Part shown: one piece after another, positions 26,671-35,972 of the stretch
Layout of the letters: every line of letters begins with the position of its first letter
Numbering within the stretch: position 1 is the stretch's first letter
Assembly: GCF_000725805.1 (NCBI RefSeq)
Contig: NZ_JOFT01000018.1
Location: forward strand, 105,186 to 169,185
Direction of reading: 5' to 3'
DNA length: 64,000 nt
Source of the DNA: Streptomyces xanthophaeus
Lineage (GTDB): Bacteria > Actinomycetota > Actinomycetes > Streptomycetales > Streptomycetaceae
Translations under genes and position numbers: made by a program
Notes under the pieces: generated by a model
Told to the model about the DNA's origin: nothing
Database searches by the model: none
Seen by the model: the letters and a program-made list of their open reading frames with translations, nothing else

Positions 26671-28002
26671 ATGACCGAGCAGAACGAGAAGCAGTCACTG
26701 GTCGGGGAGGAGTACGAGGTCGAGGTCGGCCCCGTCGCACACGGCGGGCACTGCATCGCCCGGACCGAAGACGGCCGCGTCCTGTTCGTCCGCCACACCC
26801 TGCCCGGCGAGAAGGTCGTCGCGAAGGTCACCGAGGGCGACGCGGACTCCCGCTACCTGCGCGCCGACGCGATCACCGTGCTGGACGCCTCCAAGGACCG
26901 CGTCCCGGCCCCCTGCCCGTACGCCGGCCCCGGCAAGTGCGGCGGCTGCGACTGGCAGCACGCCAAGCCCGGCGCCCAGCGCCGGCTCAAGGGCGAGGTC
27001 GTCGCGGAGCAGCTGAAGCGGCTCGCCGGGCTCACCCCCGAGGAAGCGGGCTGGGACGGCACCGTCATGCCGGCCGAGGGCGACAAGCTGCCCGCCGGAG
27101 AGGTGCCGCAGTGGCGCACCCGGGTCCAGTTCGCCATCGACGAGGACGGCCTCGTCGGCCTGCGCAAGCACCGCTCGCACGAGATCGAGCCGATCGAGCA
27201 CTGCATGATCGCCGCTCCGGGCGTCAGCGAGCTGGGCATCGAGAAGCAGGACTGGCCGCAGATGGCCACCGTCGAGGCCATCGCGGCCTCCGGCTCCGGC
27301 GACCGCCAGGTCGTCCTCACCCCGCGCCCGGGCGGCCGCCTGCCCCTGGTCGAGCTGGACAAGCCGGTCTCGGTGCTCCGCGTCGAGGAGAAGGACGGCG
27401 GGGTCCACCGGGTCCACGGCCGCCCCTTCGTACGCGAGCGCGCGGACGGCCGTACGTACCGCGTCGGCATGGGCGGCTTCTGGCAGGTCCACCCGCAGGC
27501 GGCCGACACCCTGATCAAGGCCGTCATGCAGGGCCTGATGCCGCGCAAGGGCGAGATGGCCCTCGACCTCTACTGCGGCGTCGGCATCTTCGCGGGCGCC
27601 CTGGCGGAGCGGCTCGGGGAGACGGGCGCGGTGCTCGGCATCGAGTCGACGAAGCGCGCGGTCGAGGACGCCCGGCACAACCTGGCCGACTTCCCGCGGG
27701 TCCGGATCGAGCAGGGCAAGGTCGAGCAGATCCTCCCGAAGACCGGCATCACGGAGTGCGACCTGGTCGTCCTGGACCCGCCCCGCGCGGGCGCGGGCAA
27801 GTCGACGGTCCGCCACATCGCAGGCCTCTCGGCCCGCCGCATCGCGTACGTGGCGTGCGACCCGGCCGCCCTGGCCCGCGACCTGGGCTACTTCAAGGAC
27901 AACGGCTACAAGCTCCGCACGCTGCGCGTCTTCGACCTCTTCCCGATGACGCACCACGTGGAGTGCGTGGCGATCCTGGAGCCCATCGCCAAGGGCGCCT
28001 GA
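26671..28002 (+). CDS. TRAM-domain rRNA (uracil-5-)-methyltransferase, RlmCD/RumA family
   Basis: This 443-residue protein starts at ATG 26671. N-terminal TRAM domain (~10-75; VGPVAHGGHCIAR), a cysteine cluster (CPYAGPGKCGGC) probably binding Fe-S, and a C-terminal SAM-dependent methyltransferase fold with DLYCGVGIFAGALA (SAM), DPPRAGAGKS, and the catalytic Cys in YVACDPAALARD. It forms m5U in RNA; whether it modifies 23S rRNA or tRNA cannot be read. It marks the right end of the core-genome block. Confidence 0.9.
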   Translation: MTEQNEKQSLVGEEYEVEVGPVAHGGHCIARTEDGRVLFVRHTLPGEKVVAKVTEGDADSRYLRADAITVLDASKDRVPAPCPYAGPGKCGGCDWQHAKPGAQRRLKGEVVAEQLKRLAGLTPEEAGWDGTVMPAEGDKLPAGEVPQWRTRVQFAIDEDGLVGLRKHRSHEIEPIEHCMIAAPGVSELGIEKQDWPQMATVEAIAASGSGDRQVVLTPRPGGRLPLVELDKPVSVLRVEEKDGGVHRVHGRPFVRERADGRTYRVGMGGFWQVHPQAADTLIKAVMQGLMPRKGEMALDLYCGVGIFAGALAERLGETGAVLGIESTKRAVEDARHNLADFPRVRIEQGKVEQILPKTGITECDLVVLDPPRAGAGKSTVRHIAGLSARRIAYVACDPAALARDLGYFKDNGYKLRTLRVFDLFPMTHHVECVAILEPIAKGA

Positions 28003-28253
28003 CGGTTCGGTTCTGCGAAGCAGGCGCCTCCTCGGCCGGGTCGGGATCCCGGGCGGGGAGGCGTTGCTGTTCGGTCGGTGTCGCCGGTGGGCGCAGCCCG
28101 TTCTGGCCATGTCACCCGCACGCCGTGGTCTTCGCACTACGATGAGTTCGGGGGATCTTGGTGACTCGGTGTGCGTGCCGGTAGCCGGGGCGTCAGCATG
28201 TCGTGCGAGCTCCTCCGCCACCTGACCTCTTCGCAGTCCGCCAGGAGCGCAAC

Positions 28254-29090
28254 GTGCCGTACACGGCCGAGATCAGCCGCAGCAATCCGACGAGCATCAT
28301 CTTCCTCATCGACCAGTCGACGTCCATGAGTGACCCCATCGGTGGTGAAGTCCCGCAGCAGAAGGCCGATGTGGTCGCCGATGCCATCAACCGGCTCCTC
28401 ACCGAGCTCTCGGTCAAGTGCGCCAAGGAAGAGGGCGTGCGCGACTACTTCCACGTGGCGGTCGTCGGCTACGGCGCCACCGTGGGCTCGGCGTTCGCAG
28501 GAGCCCTCGCCGGTCGGGACATCGTTCCGCTCAGCGAGGTGGCGGACAATCCGGCACGGGTGGACGAGCGAAGCAAGAAGGTCCCGGACGGTGCCGGGGG
28601 ACTGGTCGAGACCACGGTCAACTTCCCGCTCTGGATGGATCCGGTCGCCCACGGCGGAACCCCGATGAATCGGGCCCTTCAGTACGCCGAGAGTCTCGTC
28701 GCCGGCTGGACCGAGCGATACCCGGCCGGATTCCCGCCGATCGTGATCAACCTGACCGACGGCGAGTCGACCGACGGTGACCCCACCGCGGCAGCCGAGG
28801 CCATCACTTCACATGCCACGGCAGATGGTGCGGCTCTGCTGTTCAACCTGCACGTTTCCGCAGCGGGTGGAACACCCACGGCGTTCCCCGACACGGCTGA
28901 AGGTCTTCCCGACAGCTACGCCCGGACCCTCTTCTCCATGTCGAGCCCGCTGCCGAGTCACATGCGCTCGTACGCCGCCTCGCAGGGCCAGCGGGTCAGC
29001 GAGACCACCCGTGGCTTCGTATACAACGCGGACATCACCACCGTCGTCCAGTTCCTCGACATCGGCACCCGCGCCACCGAACTGCGGTGA
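28254..29090 (+). CDS. vWA-domain protein of a TerY-P-like triad
   Basis: This 278-residue protein starts at GTG 28254 with AGGAG about 8 nt upstream. It is almost entirely a vWA domain with an intact MIDAS: FLIDQSTSMSD (DxSxS), GGTPMNRAL (Thr) and NLTDGESTDG (Asp). It lacks a signal peptide, so it is cytoplasmic. TerY-like vWA proteins act with a PP2C phosphatase and a kinase in the TerY-P triad, a predicted stress and reported anti-phage module (from memory). Here both partners follow with 4-base overlaps. The target is unknown. Confidence 0.85.
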   Translation: MPYTAEISRSNPTSIIFLIDQSTSMSDPIGGEVPQQKADVVADAINRLLTELSVKCAKEEGVRDYFHVAVVGYGATVGSAFAGALAGRDIVPLSEVADNPARVDERSKKVPDGAGGLVETTVNFPLWMDPVAHGGTPMNRALQYAESLVAGWTERYPAGFPPIVINLTDGESTDGDPTAAAEAITSHATADGAALLFNLHVSAAGGTPTAFPDTAEGLPDSYARTLFSMSSPLPSHMRSYAASQGQRVSETTRGFVYNADITTVVQFLDIGTRATELR

Positions 29091-29944
29091 CCGCCCGCCG
29101 CTCCTGTGTGTTCGTCACACACCTCGTCGCCCCCAAGCACGGGAGCACGGAGGCTGAATGCGAGGACGCCGTCGTCGTGCTCCCGAACTGTGCACACGAC
29201 CACATGCTGCGGGAACCGCTCACCGCGGCCGTCTGTGACGGGGCTACGGAGAGCGCCCTGGCGAAGGACTGGGCCAAGCTGTTGTCGCGGACAGCCGCTG
29301 AGCACGCCATGGAACGGCCCGAGTTCTTGGCCGGCGGGACGTCCTTCGAGGAGTTCGCGGCGGCGGCCGTGGCGCAGTGGGATCCCTGGCTCGTGGGCTA
29401 CACACAGGCGCGGCTCGACGAGGGGCGGCCGCTGAAGTGGTACGAACACACCAAGCTTGCAGAAGGGGCCTACGCCACCCTGCTCATGGTGCGCGTCGAC
29501 CCGGAGGCGGGGCATGGAATCGACCACGACCACGTGTCCGAGCCTGCGTGGCGGTGGCGAGCCGCCGCCCTCGGAGACAGCTGTCTGTTCCATCTGCGCG
29601 ACACCCAGCTGGTACGGGCCTTCCCTGTGGAGCGTGCCGAAGAGTTCGGCACGGCCCCCGACCTCTTCGGCAGCCGCAATCACGATGCAGCGCTCCTGGC
29701 CCGTCGCACCCGGGTCGCGGAAGGCGAATGCCGTCCCGGAGACCGGCTGTTCCTGATGACCGACGCGCTGGCAGCCTGGTTCCTGTCGACATCCGACCGG
29801 GACGCTGCCGCACGCCAGCTGATGGACTTCTCGGGGCCGGACGACCTGAAGGGTTTCACTGCCTGGCTGGACGGTCTCAGGGAGCAGCATCAGCTGCGGA
29901 ACGACGATGTAGCGGTCGTGCGGATCGACTTCGAGGGGCGGTGA
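29087..29944 (+). CDS. PP2C-family Ser/Thr phosphatase of the triad
   Basis: This 285-residue protein starts at GTG 29087, overlapping the vWA gene by 4 bp. PP2C metal ligands are visible: AECEDAVVV, VCDGATES, ALGDSCLFHL, LFLMTDALAAWF and RNDDVAVVRID. It should remove phosphates installed by the partner kinase or regulate it. The stop overlaps the kinase GTG, so all three proteins should be co-translated. Confidence 0.86.
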   Translation: MTARRSCVFVTHLVAPKHGSTEAECEDAVVVLPNCAHDHMLREPLTAAVCDGATESALAKDWAKLLSRTAAEHAMERPEFLAGGTSFEEFAAAAVAQWDPWLVGYTQARLDEGRPLKWYEHTKLAEGAYATLLMVRVDPEAGHGIDHDHVSEPAWRWRAAALGDSCLFHLRDTQLVRAFPVERAEEFGTAPDLFGSRNHDAALLARRTRVAEGECRPGDRLFLMTDALAAWFLSTSDRDAAARQLMDFSGPDDLKGFTAWLDGLREQHQLRNDDVAVVRIDFEGR

Positions 29945-32127
29945 CCGTGGGCTCACCAACCAGTCAGCAGCAGTTTCCCAGTGGAGCCGCCTACGCGGAG
30001 GCGCTGCAGCACACCCAACTGTGTTTTCGCCACCCCGAACTGAAGGGTGCACGGCCGGAACTGACCAAGCTCGGACTGCCCCGCGCCATCTCAGGGGCCT
30101 TTGCGAGCGTGTTCTCGCTGACGTCCGCCGTTACGGGGCAGCGGTACGCGGTGAAATGCTTCACCCGTCACGTTCCTGATCAGGAGCGCCGCTACCAGGC
30201 CATCAGCAGCCGACTTGCGGGGCTGGATCCAGCGGAGCTGTCACAGCCGTGGAATCTGGGCTTCGAGTACCTTTCGGACGAGATCAGCGTGGGCCAGGAG
30301 CGGTACGCGGTCCTGAAGATGGAGTGGATCGAGGCCGTCACGCTGTCCTCCTGGCTCGACGGAAACCATGCCGACCGGTTCGCCGTGAACCGCCTGGCCG
30401 ACCGGTTCGAAGCCCTGATGCATGATCTGTCGGCACATCAGATCGCTCACGGTGACCTCCAGCACGGCAACTTGCTCGTCGCGAACGACGACACCCTCCG
30501 TCTGGTCGACTACGACGGCATGTACGTGCCGGCGCTGGCCGGCCTGGGCGGCACCGAACGGGGCCACCGCAACTACCAGTCGCCCCGGCGGGGCAATGAC
30601 GACTTCGGCGCGGATCTGGACCGGTTCTCCGCATGGGTGATCTTCATGTCGCTCAAGGCGATCGCCGCAGACCCGGGGTTGTGGAGCCGGCTGCACGAAC
30701 CCAGTGGTGAGTTCCTGCTGCTCACCGAGGAGGACTTCAAGAGTCCTGCCGGTTCCACAGGGTTGCAGACGCTCCTGGCCCACCCCGACCGGAACGTGAG
30801 CGGTCTCGCGGACCACGTGAGGTCCTTGGCCTTCCAGCCCCTCGACCTGCTGCCCCCGCTGGCCCGTGCCCTTCCGAAGCCGCGTGGCTCCGCCACGACG
30901 AGCCATGCCGCGCCGGCTCCTCCCACGGCCTCTGTCACCGGTACGGCTGGACTGCCCGGCTGGATGACCGGACATGTCCCCGCCCAGCCAGTGCCGACGC
31001 CGGTCGTGCCCGCCGCCGTTTCCCCGGTCGGTTTCCGCAGACGGACCGGCCTGGACATCTTCTCTGCCGTGATGTGGCCGTTCGCGCTGACCGCGACCGT
31101 TCTGATGATCGTCTTCGGGCTTTCCACGGCAGTGATCGGGGCGGGACTGCCTCTGGTCATTGCCGGTCTGATCACTGCCGTTGCCTGGGGCCGTCGCGAG
31201 GAACGGGGAGATTCCCGGGCGGTCCTGGCTCGGCTGGCAGACGAGTTGGACCAGCTCGACGACCCGGTGAAGGCAGCCGCGAAGCTTCGGAAGGAGCGGG
31301 CCAAGTTCGATGCGGCGGAGGTCGAGCGGAACACTGCTTACCCCCGTGCCCAGGCCAAGCTCACGGCCGAGTACCACGCCGAGCTGAAGGAGGCCGAGCA
31401 GCGCAAGACCCGCAAGCAGCAGGACATCGACAAGAAGATGGGCGGCCTCCAGGAGGAGCTCCGCAAGGCCTTGGCCAAGGCGCTGGCCGACAAGCAGTCC
31501 GCGTACGTCCGGGACCAGCTCGGCAGACGGCTCATTTCGCAGTCCCCGCCACACGGCATCGGGCCGACACTCGCCGCACGTCTCGCCGCGGCGGGCATCC
31601 GGACGGCAGCCGATTTCACGGGCTACCGGCCTGTGCAGAGCAGCCCGTACAACACCAGCACCGGGGCCGCGCTGGTGCTGCCCGGCGGCCGCCTCGTCAA
31701 TGTGCACGGAATCGGTGAGGCCAAGGCCATAGCACTCGACGTCTGGCGCCGGCACGTGGTCGCGTCCGCCGTCGCCAAACAGCCGACTGCCCTCGGCACC
31801 GCGGAACGACAGTCGATCGAGCAGGGCATCACCCGTCGGAAGTCCCAGCTCACCGCCCAGAGGAAGGCTGCGGAACCCGAGGCGGAAGCCTTGCGGGTGC
31901 AGGCACGGAAGCGGTTGGAGCGCCACCAGGAACAGTTGGCGCGGGAGAACACCGTTGCCGGGGAACGAGCCCGGCAGCAGCGACAGGAGTTCGGCGTCCG
32001 CACGGTCGCCCTGCAACAGAACGCTGCACTCCACACGACACTGAGTGCGGCATCCGAGCAGGCCAGGCTCCGTCGGCGAGAGCTCTCGTACGCGCGCTAC
32101 GTGCGCTTCCTCTACGTGGGGCGTTGA
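29941..32127 (+). CDS. protein kinase fused to TM/coiled-coil and helix-hairpin-helix domains
   Basis: This 728-residue protein starts at GTG 29941. The kinase domain (~45-330) has Lys in YAVKCF (~72), the catalytic HGDLQHGNLL (~170) and DYDG in place of DFG (~190). A Pro-rich linker, a hydrophobic hairpin (~379-417) and a Lys/Glu/Ala-rich coiled coil (~425-520) follow. Next come two HhH-like elements (GIGPTLAARLAAAGIRTAADF at ~540, HGIGEAKAIALDVW at ~588) and a second coiled coil (~620-700). HhH motifs usually bind DNA non-specifically. The domain order fits the kinase of TerY-P triads. The upstream open frame to 29377 is a shadow. Confidence 0.84.
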   Translation: MTVGSPTSQQQFPSGAAYAEALQHTQLCFRHPELKGARPELTKLGLPRAISGAFASVFSLTSAVTGQRYAVKCFTRHVPDQERRYQAISSRLAGLDPAELSQPWNLGFEYLSDEISVGQERYAVLKMEWIEAVTLSSWLDGNHADRFAVNRLADRFEALMHDLSAHQIAHGDLQHGNLLVANDDTLRLVDYDGMYVPALAGLGGTERGHRNYQSPRRGNDDFGADLDRFSAWVIFMSLKAIAADPGLWSRLHEPSGEFLLLTEEDFKSPAGSTGLQTLLAHPDRNVSGLADHVRSLAFQPLDLLPPLARALPKPRGSATTSHAAPAPPTASVTGTAGLPGWMTGHVPAQPVPTPVVPAAVSPVGFRRRTGLDIFSAVMWPFALTATVLMIVFGLSTAVIGAGLPLVIAGLITAVAWGRREERGDSRAVLARLADELDQLDDPVKAAAKLRKERAKFDAAEVERNTAYPRAQAKLTAEYHAELKEAEQRKTRKQQDIDKKMGGLQEELRKALAKALADKQSAYVRDQLGRRLISQSPPHGIGPTLAARLAAAGIRTAADFTGYRPVQSSPYNTSTGAALVLPGGRLVNVHGIGEAKAIALDVWRRHVVASAVAKQPTALGTAERQSIEQGITRRKSQLTAQRKAAEPEAEALRVQARKRLERHQEQLARENTVAGERARQQRQEFGVRTVALQQNAALHTTLSAASEQARLRRRELSYARYVRFLYVGR

Positions 32128-32287
32128 GCCACTGTCGGTTCTCCGGAGCGTGGGGCTTTCCGCTGTGACCAACTGCGCCTTGGAGGCCCGGGCATTGGCC
32201 GGAACGGCACTCTTTTTCGTCGTGGCTCGGCTGCCCACTCTGGTGCCGGAGGTTCAGGGCGCGGGCAGTGCAGAAGGGGGAGCCGCC

Positions 32288-32494
32288 ATGGCCGGACCGT
32301 CGTACGTTGCCGTCCTGTCGGCGCGACCGCATGTGGTGGACGCCTGCTCGTGGCTCCGGCCGTACGTCCAGAACACGTTGACGCCGGTATGGAACCGCCT
32401 CCACGGGCCGAACTTCCGTCGGCGGAGCCTGCTGCGAAGGCCCGAGGCGCAACAGGCTGCGGCGTCGGCGGCCGCCCGGACAGCCGTGCGGTGA
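32288..32494 (+). CDS. small hypothetical protein downstream of the triad
   Basis: This 68-residue frame starts at ATG 32288 behind GGGGGAG ~6 nt upstream and shows strong third-position GC bias, so it may be translated. It has an aromatic N-terminal half (CSWLRPYVQNTLTPVWNRLHG) and a basic, Ala-rich tail. I recognise no family. It is 160 bp after the kinase gene and ~85 bp before the recombinase module. Confidence 0.4.
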   Translation: MAGPSYVAVLSARPHVVDACSWLRPYVQNTLTPVWNRLHGPNFRRRSLLRRPEAQQAAASAAARTAVR

Positions 32495-32579
32495 CGGTTC
32501 GCTCTCCAGGAGGTCTCTAGCCACAAGCGACTGTTGCTGGGATGTCAGTGACTGTGAGTGGCTGTATGTTCACTCGTTG

Positions 32580-34107
32580 ATGATCGATGAACTTGAGGTG
32601 GAAGCCGGGCCGTTGGCGCGGTGGCAGGTGCATTGGTGTGACCCGTGGCGGGAGGTGTCGTGGTACGCGGCCGATCCGGTGCTGGCGGGCCTGCCGACGC
32701 TGGCGGAGTGGGCGCACGCGCACGGTACGCAGCCGGGGCAGCCGGTGCTGCTGCGGGCCGAATGGGTGGTCGGTACCGGAGGTCAACGGGTTCTTCGCCT
32801 CGGCGCGGATGCGTAATGCGAGGGCAGGCACGCGGAGGAAGTATGCCTTCGCGGTCGCTGTCTGGCTGGGGTTTCTTGACGCGGCGGGCCGGGCCTGGCA
32901 CGACGCCGACGAAGAGGACGTCGCCGGGTTCAAGTTCTGGCGGATGACCGCCGAGGCCAACGTCCGGCGGGTGGCCGGCGGGACGGTGCTGGACGACCTG
33001 GTCGCGATCAGCGCGTTCTACCGCTGGGCCGGGGTCCGGTTCGGAGTGAGCGATCCGGTGGCCCGACGGCAGGCTCCCGGCCCTGGCCCGGGCACGGTGA
33101 CGGAATCGTTCGAGGCCGGCCCGCATCTCGTACGCGGCAAGGACGTGAAGTGGCTGGACCCGGCCGGCTACGCCCGCTGGGTCGACGTCGGGCTGCGCGG
33201 ACTGGACCTGCGGGGTCGGGAGATCGACGGGTGGCGGGGGCGCAACAGCCAACGCGACTGCGCGTTCGTCGACGGGCTCTATGGCACCGGGCTGCGGCTG
33301 AGTGAGTGGGCCAGCGTCCTGTGCTTGGAGCTGCCTGCCGACGACGAGACCCGCACCTACTACACCTGCCGACTGGCGGAGGCATGCACCAAGGGCGGCC
33401 GTGGGCGCCGGTTCTGGATGCCGCGCAGCGTCCTGGTCGACGTCCTGGCCTACGAGGAAGGCGAACGCGCCGCAGCGGTCCGCCGGGCTCAGCGCGCCTG
33501 CCGCTACGAGCGGCTGCCGGGGCTGCTGCTGGTCGAACGCAGGACCCGCAACCGGCGGCTGGAGATGCGCGACACAGGCGGCCGACGGATCACCGCGTCG
33601 CTGGACTCGCTGGACCCCGGCGCCCGCGAGAGGCTGTTCCGCCGGACCGCCGCAGGACTGGAACCGCTGGCGGTCTGGCTGAACGAGGACGGCCTGCCGC
33701 GCGCGGCGCACGGCTGGCAGCACACCTTCGACACCGGCAACGAGCGGGTCGCCCGCGCCGGGCTCACCTCGTTCGAGGCCAACGCGCACATGATGCGGCA
33801 CTCCTTCGCGCTGCGCTGGTACTCGGTCGGCCGACTGCTCTACGAGCGGCAGGTCGCGCACCTGAACGCTGAGGAGGTACGCGACTTCCGCGCCCAGTTC
33901 GGCGACACCTGGTATCTGGTCAAGACGTTGCTGGGGCACGCCGACGTGACCACCACCATGGATACCTACCTGGAACCCTTCCGCGACCTCGACGTCTCGC
34001 TGCTGATCGAGCACGCTCACGGTTTCGCGCTGTCGGCCCTGATGGCGTCCATGTTCGCCACGCACCCGCAGGTCCTGTCCGACCCGCTCGCCGGAGAGCC
34101 GTCGTGA
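32580..34107 (+). pseudogene. tyrosine recombinase, first of trio, frameshifted near its N-terminus
   Basis: Coding character begins at ATG 32580 (MIDELEVEAGPLARWQ) in one frame and continues from about 32770 in the next frame (VPEVNGFFASARMRNARA). An extra base in the GGTGGTCGGTACC stretch near 32765-32780 explains this. Read together, the ~508-residue product has a core-binding domain and a catalytic domain with Arg (GTGLRLSEW), HMMRHSFALRW (HxxR) and LLGHADVTTTMDTYLE (His and the Tyr nucleophile). The catalytic half is intact. It could be a real pseudogene, a sequencing error, or translated from ATG 32809. It overlaps the next gene by 4 bp. Confidence 0.7.
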
Positions 34108-35972
34108 CCCGCGCTGCCGGGCGCCCGGCTGCGCTGCCGACACCCGGATACCAAGCGCCGCAACGGTTGTTCCTCGACGACGGCCAGTGCCTGGTCCGCT
34201 TCTTCCCCGAGCGCGGCGGCCCGCCCGTCGACTACGACTTCGCCGCCTTCCCCATCGCCCGCGAGCTGGTGGTGTGGCTGGCGACCGCCTTCGCCGGGGC
34301 GACCGGCCCGGCCGGGCGGCGCAGGACGACCTCCTCGGCCCTGAGCGCCTACGGTCTGCTGCGCCGCTTCGCACACCACCTGGCCTCGCTCAACCGCCCG
34401 CCAGCACATCCGGCGCAGCTTCGAGCCGCCCACCTGGAGAGCTTTCAGATGGCCGGTCTGGGAACGCCGAACCTCAACCGGGAGCTGCCGACGCTGCGCT
34501 CGGTGCTGCGGTTCGCACCCGAGGGCGCCGGGCAGGACTTCCTGGCGCGGTTGGCCAGTAAGGGCCTGGAGCGCAACTCCACGCCCGCCGCCAGCTACAC
34601 CACGGCCGAGTTCGACCGCATCACCACCACCGCGCGCTCCCAGCTCAGGCGGGCCGCAGAGCGGATCTTCGCCGGGCGGGAATTGCTGGCCCGCTGGCGA
34701 GCCGGACAGGTCGACGCCGAAGCGGAGCCGCGAACCTGGCAGCACGGCGAGCTGCTGGATTACGTGGAGCGGCACGGCGACGTCCCGCGCAGGGACACCC
34801 GCTGGGGCCGGCAGCCCGGCATCTGCGTCCGTCCGTTCGGGGCGGGCCGACTGATGGCGGACCTGCACCTGACCTTCGCCGACATCGGCGCGGCCGGCGT
34901 GCTGCTGCTCTGCCTGACCGGGCAGAACTACAGCACGATCTCCACAGCCACGGCGACGCACCACCGCGCCGACGGGCACACCGGGACTACCGCGACCGCG
35001 GTGGTGGACCTGGTCAAGCCGCGCCGCGGCCGGGACCGCGCACACATGCCGACCGCGTTGTCCGGCAGCGCGCCCGGCGAGTCAGGCGGCATCGCGCACC
35101 GGCAGTTCGACCTGCACACCCCGTTCGGGGTCTACGCGCTGCTGGTCGATCTGGCCGGCCCGGCACGGGCGCACCTCGGCACGGATCAGCTCCTGGCCTT
35201 CTTCTGCTCCCAGGGAGTGGAGAAGGCCCGCGGATTCCGCACCGGCCTACCCAATGCGATCCTGGCCAGCTGGAGCCGTGGCGCGAACCTGAGCGCCGAC
35301 GCCCTGGACGAGGACGGTCTTCCGATTCCGCTCGTGGCCGACAGCCGACGGCTGCGGATGAGCTGGCTGGAACGCCACCAGCAGCCGGTCGCACACACCG
35401 AACGGACTCTGGCGAACGAGTATCTGGCCCGCAACCGCGGCAACCTCGCCGAGTACCAGAAGGTCGTCGCCGACGTGCTGGAGGAGCAGCTGGCCGGCGC
35501 GAGGGCCGCACAGGTCATGCGCGTGCTGACTGCCGCCGACGTCGCCGAGGCCCGGCAGAGGCCCGAGGCCGTCGCCCGGCGCCACGGCCTGGAGACGGCC
35601 ACTCTGAAGAAGCTGTTGGCCGGGGAACTGGACACCGTGCTGGGAGGCTGCACCGACCACCTCGCCAGCCCCCACAGCCCGGCGGGTGAGCCCTGCCGGG
35701 CCTCGTTCCTGCTCTGCCTGTCCTGTCCCTGCGCCCGCGCGACTCCGGCGCACCTGCCGGTGCTGATCGCCGTCCAGGACGGACTGGAGGCCCGCAGGCA
35801 GGAGATGACACCTCTGCGCTGGGCCGAACGCTTCGCCGGGCCCGTCGCGCAACTGGCCGACCTGCTCGCCAGCTTCCCCACCGCGACGATCGCCACGACC
35901 CGCACCGAAATCACCGCCGAGCAGCGCGCCCTCGTCGAGCGGTTCCTGACCCGAGGACTCGACCTGACATGA
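34104..35972 (+). CDS. second recombinase-trio protein, divergent catalytic region
   Basis: This 622-residue protein starts at GTG 34104. It occupies the middle position of the trio and has a tyrosine-recombinase-like layout, with ADSRRLRMSWLERH and AHTERTLANEYLARN where the HxLR and H/Y motifs would fall. The first catalytic Arg is not evident: the equivalent stretch reads LCLTGQNYSTIST. A Cys-containing C-terminus (FLLCLSCPCAR) resembles the zinc-like tail in these sets. It may be a structural partner rather than an active recombinase. It overlaps both neighbours by 4 bp. Confidence 0.65.
   Translation: MTRAAGRPAALPTPGYQAPQRLFLDDGQCLVRFFPERGGPPVDYDFAAFPIARELVVWLATAFAGATGPAGRRRTTSSALSAYGLLRRFAHHLASLNRPPAHPAQLRAAHLESFQMAGLGTPNLNRELPTLRSVLRFAPEGAGQDFLARLASKGLERNSTPAASYTTAEFDRITTTARSQLRRAAERIFAGRELLARWRAGQVDAEAEPRTWQHGELLDYVERHGDVPRRDTRWGRQPGICVRPFGAGRLMADLHLTFADIGAAGVLLLCLTGQNYSTISTATATHHRADGHTGTTATAVVDLVKPRRGRDRAHMPTALSGSAPGESGGIAHRQFDLHTPFGVYALLVDLAGPARAHLGTDQLLAFFCSQGVEKARGFRTGLPNAILASWSRGANLSADALDEDGLPIPLVADSRRLRMSWLERHQQPVAHTERTLANEYLARNRGNLAEYQKVVADVLEEQLAGARAAQVMRVLTAADVAEARQRPEAVARRHGLETATLKKLLAGELDTVLGGCTDHLASPHSPAGEPCRASFLLCLSCPCARATPAHLPVLIAVQDGLEARRQEMTPLRWAERFAGPVAQLADLLASFPTATIATTRTEITAEQRALVERFLTRGLDLT

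Noticed and set aside
29377..29940. N-terminal extension of the kinase frame
   Set aside because: It overlaps the PP2C gene in another frame, and its composition is shadow-like; GTG 29941 is coupled to the PP2C stop.
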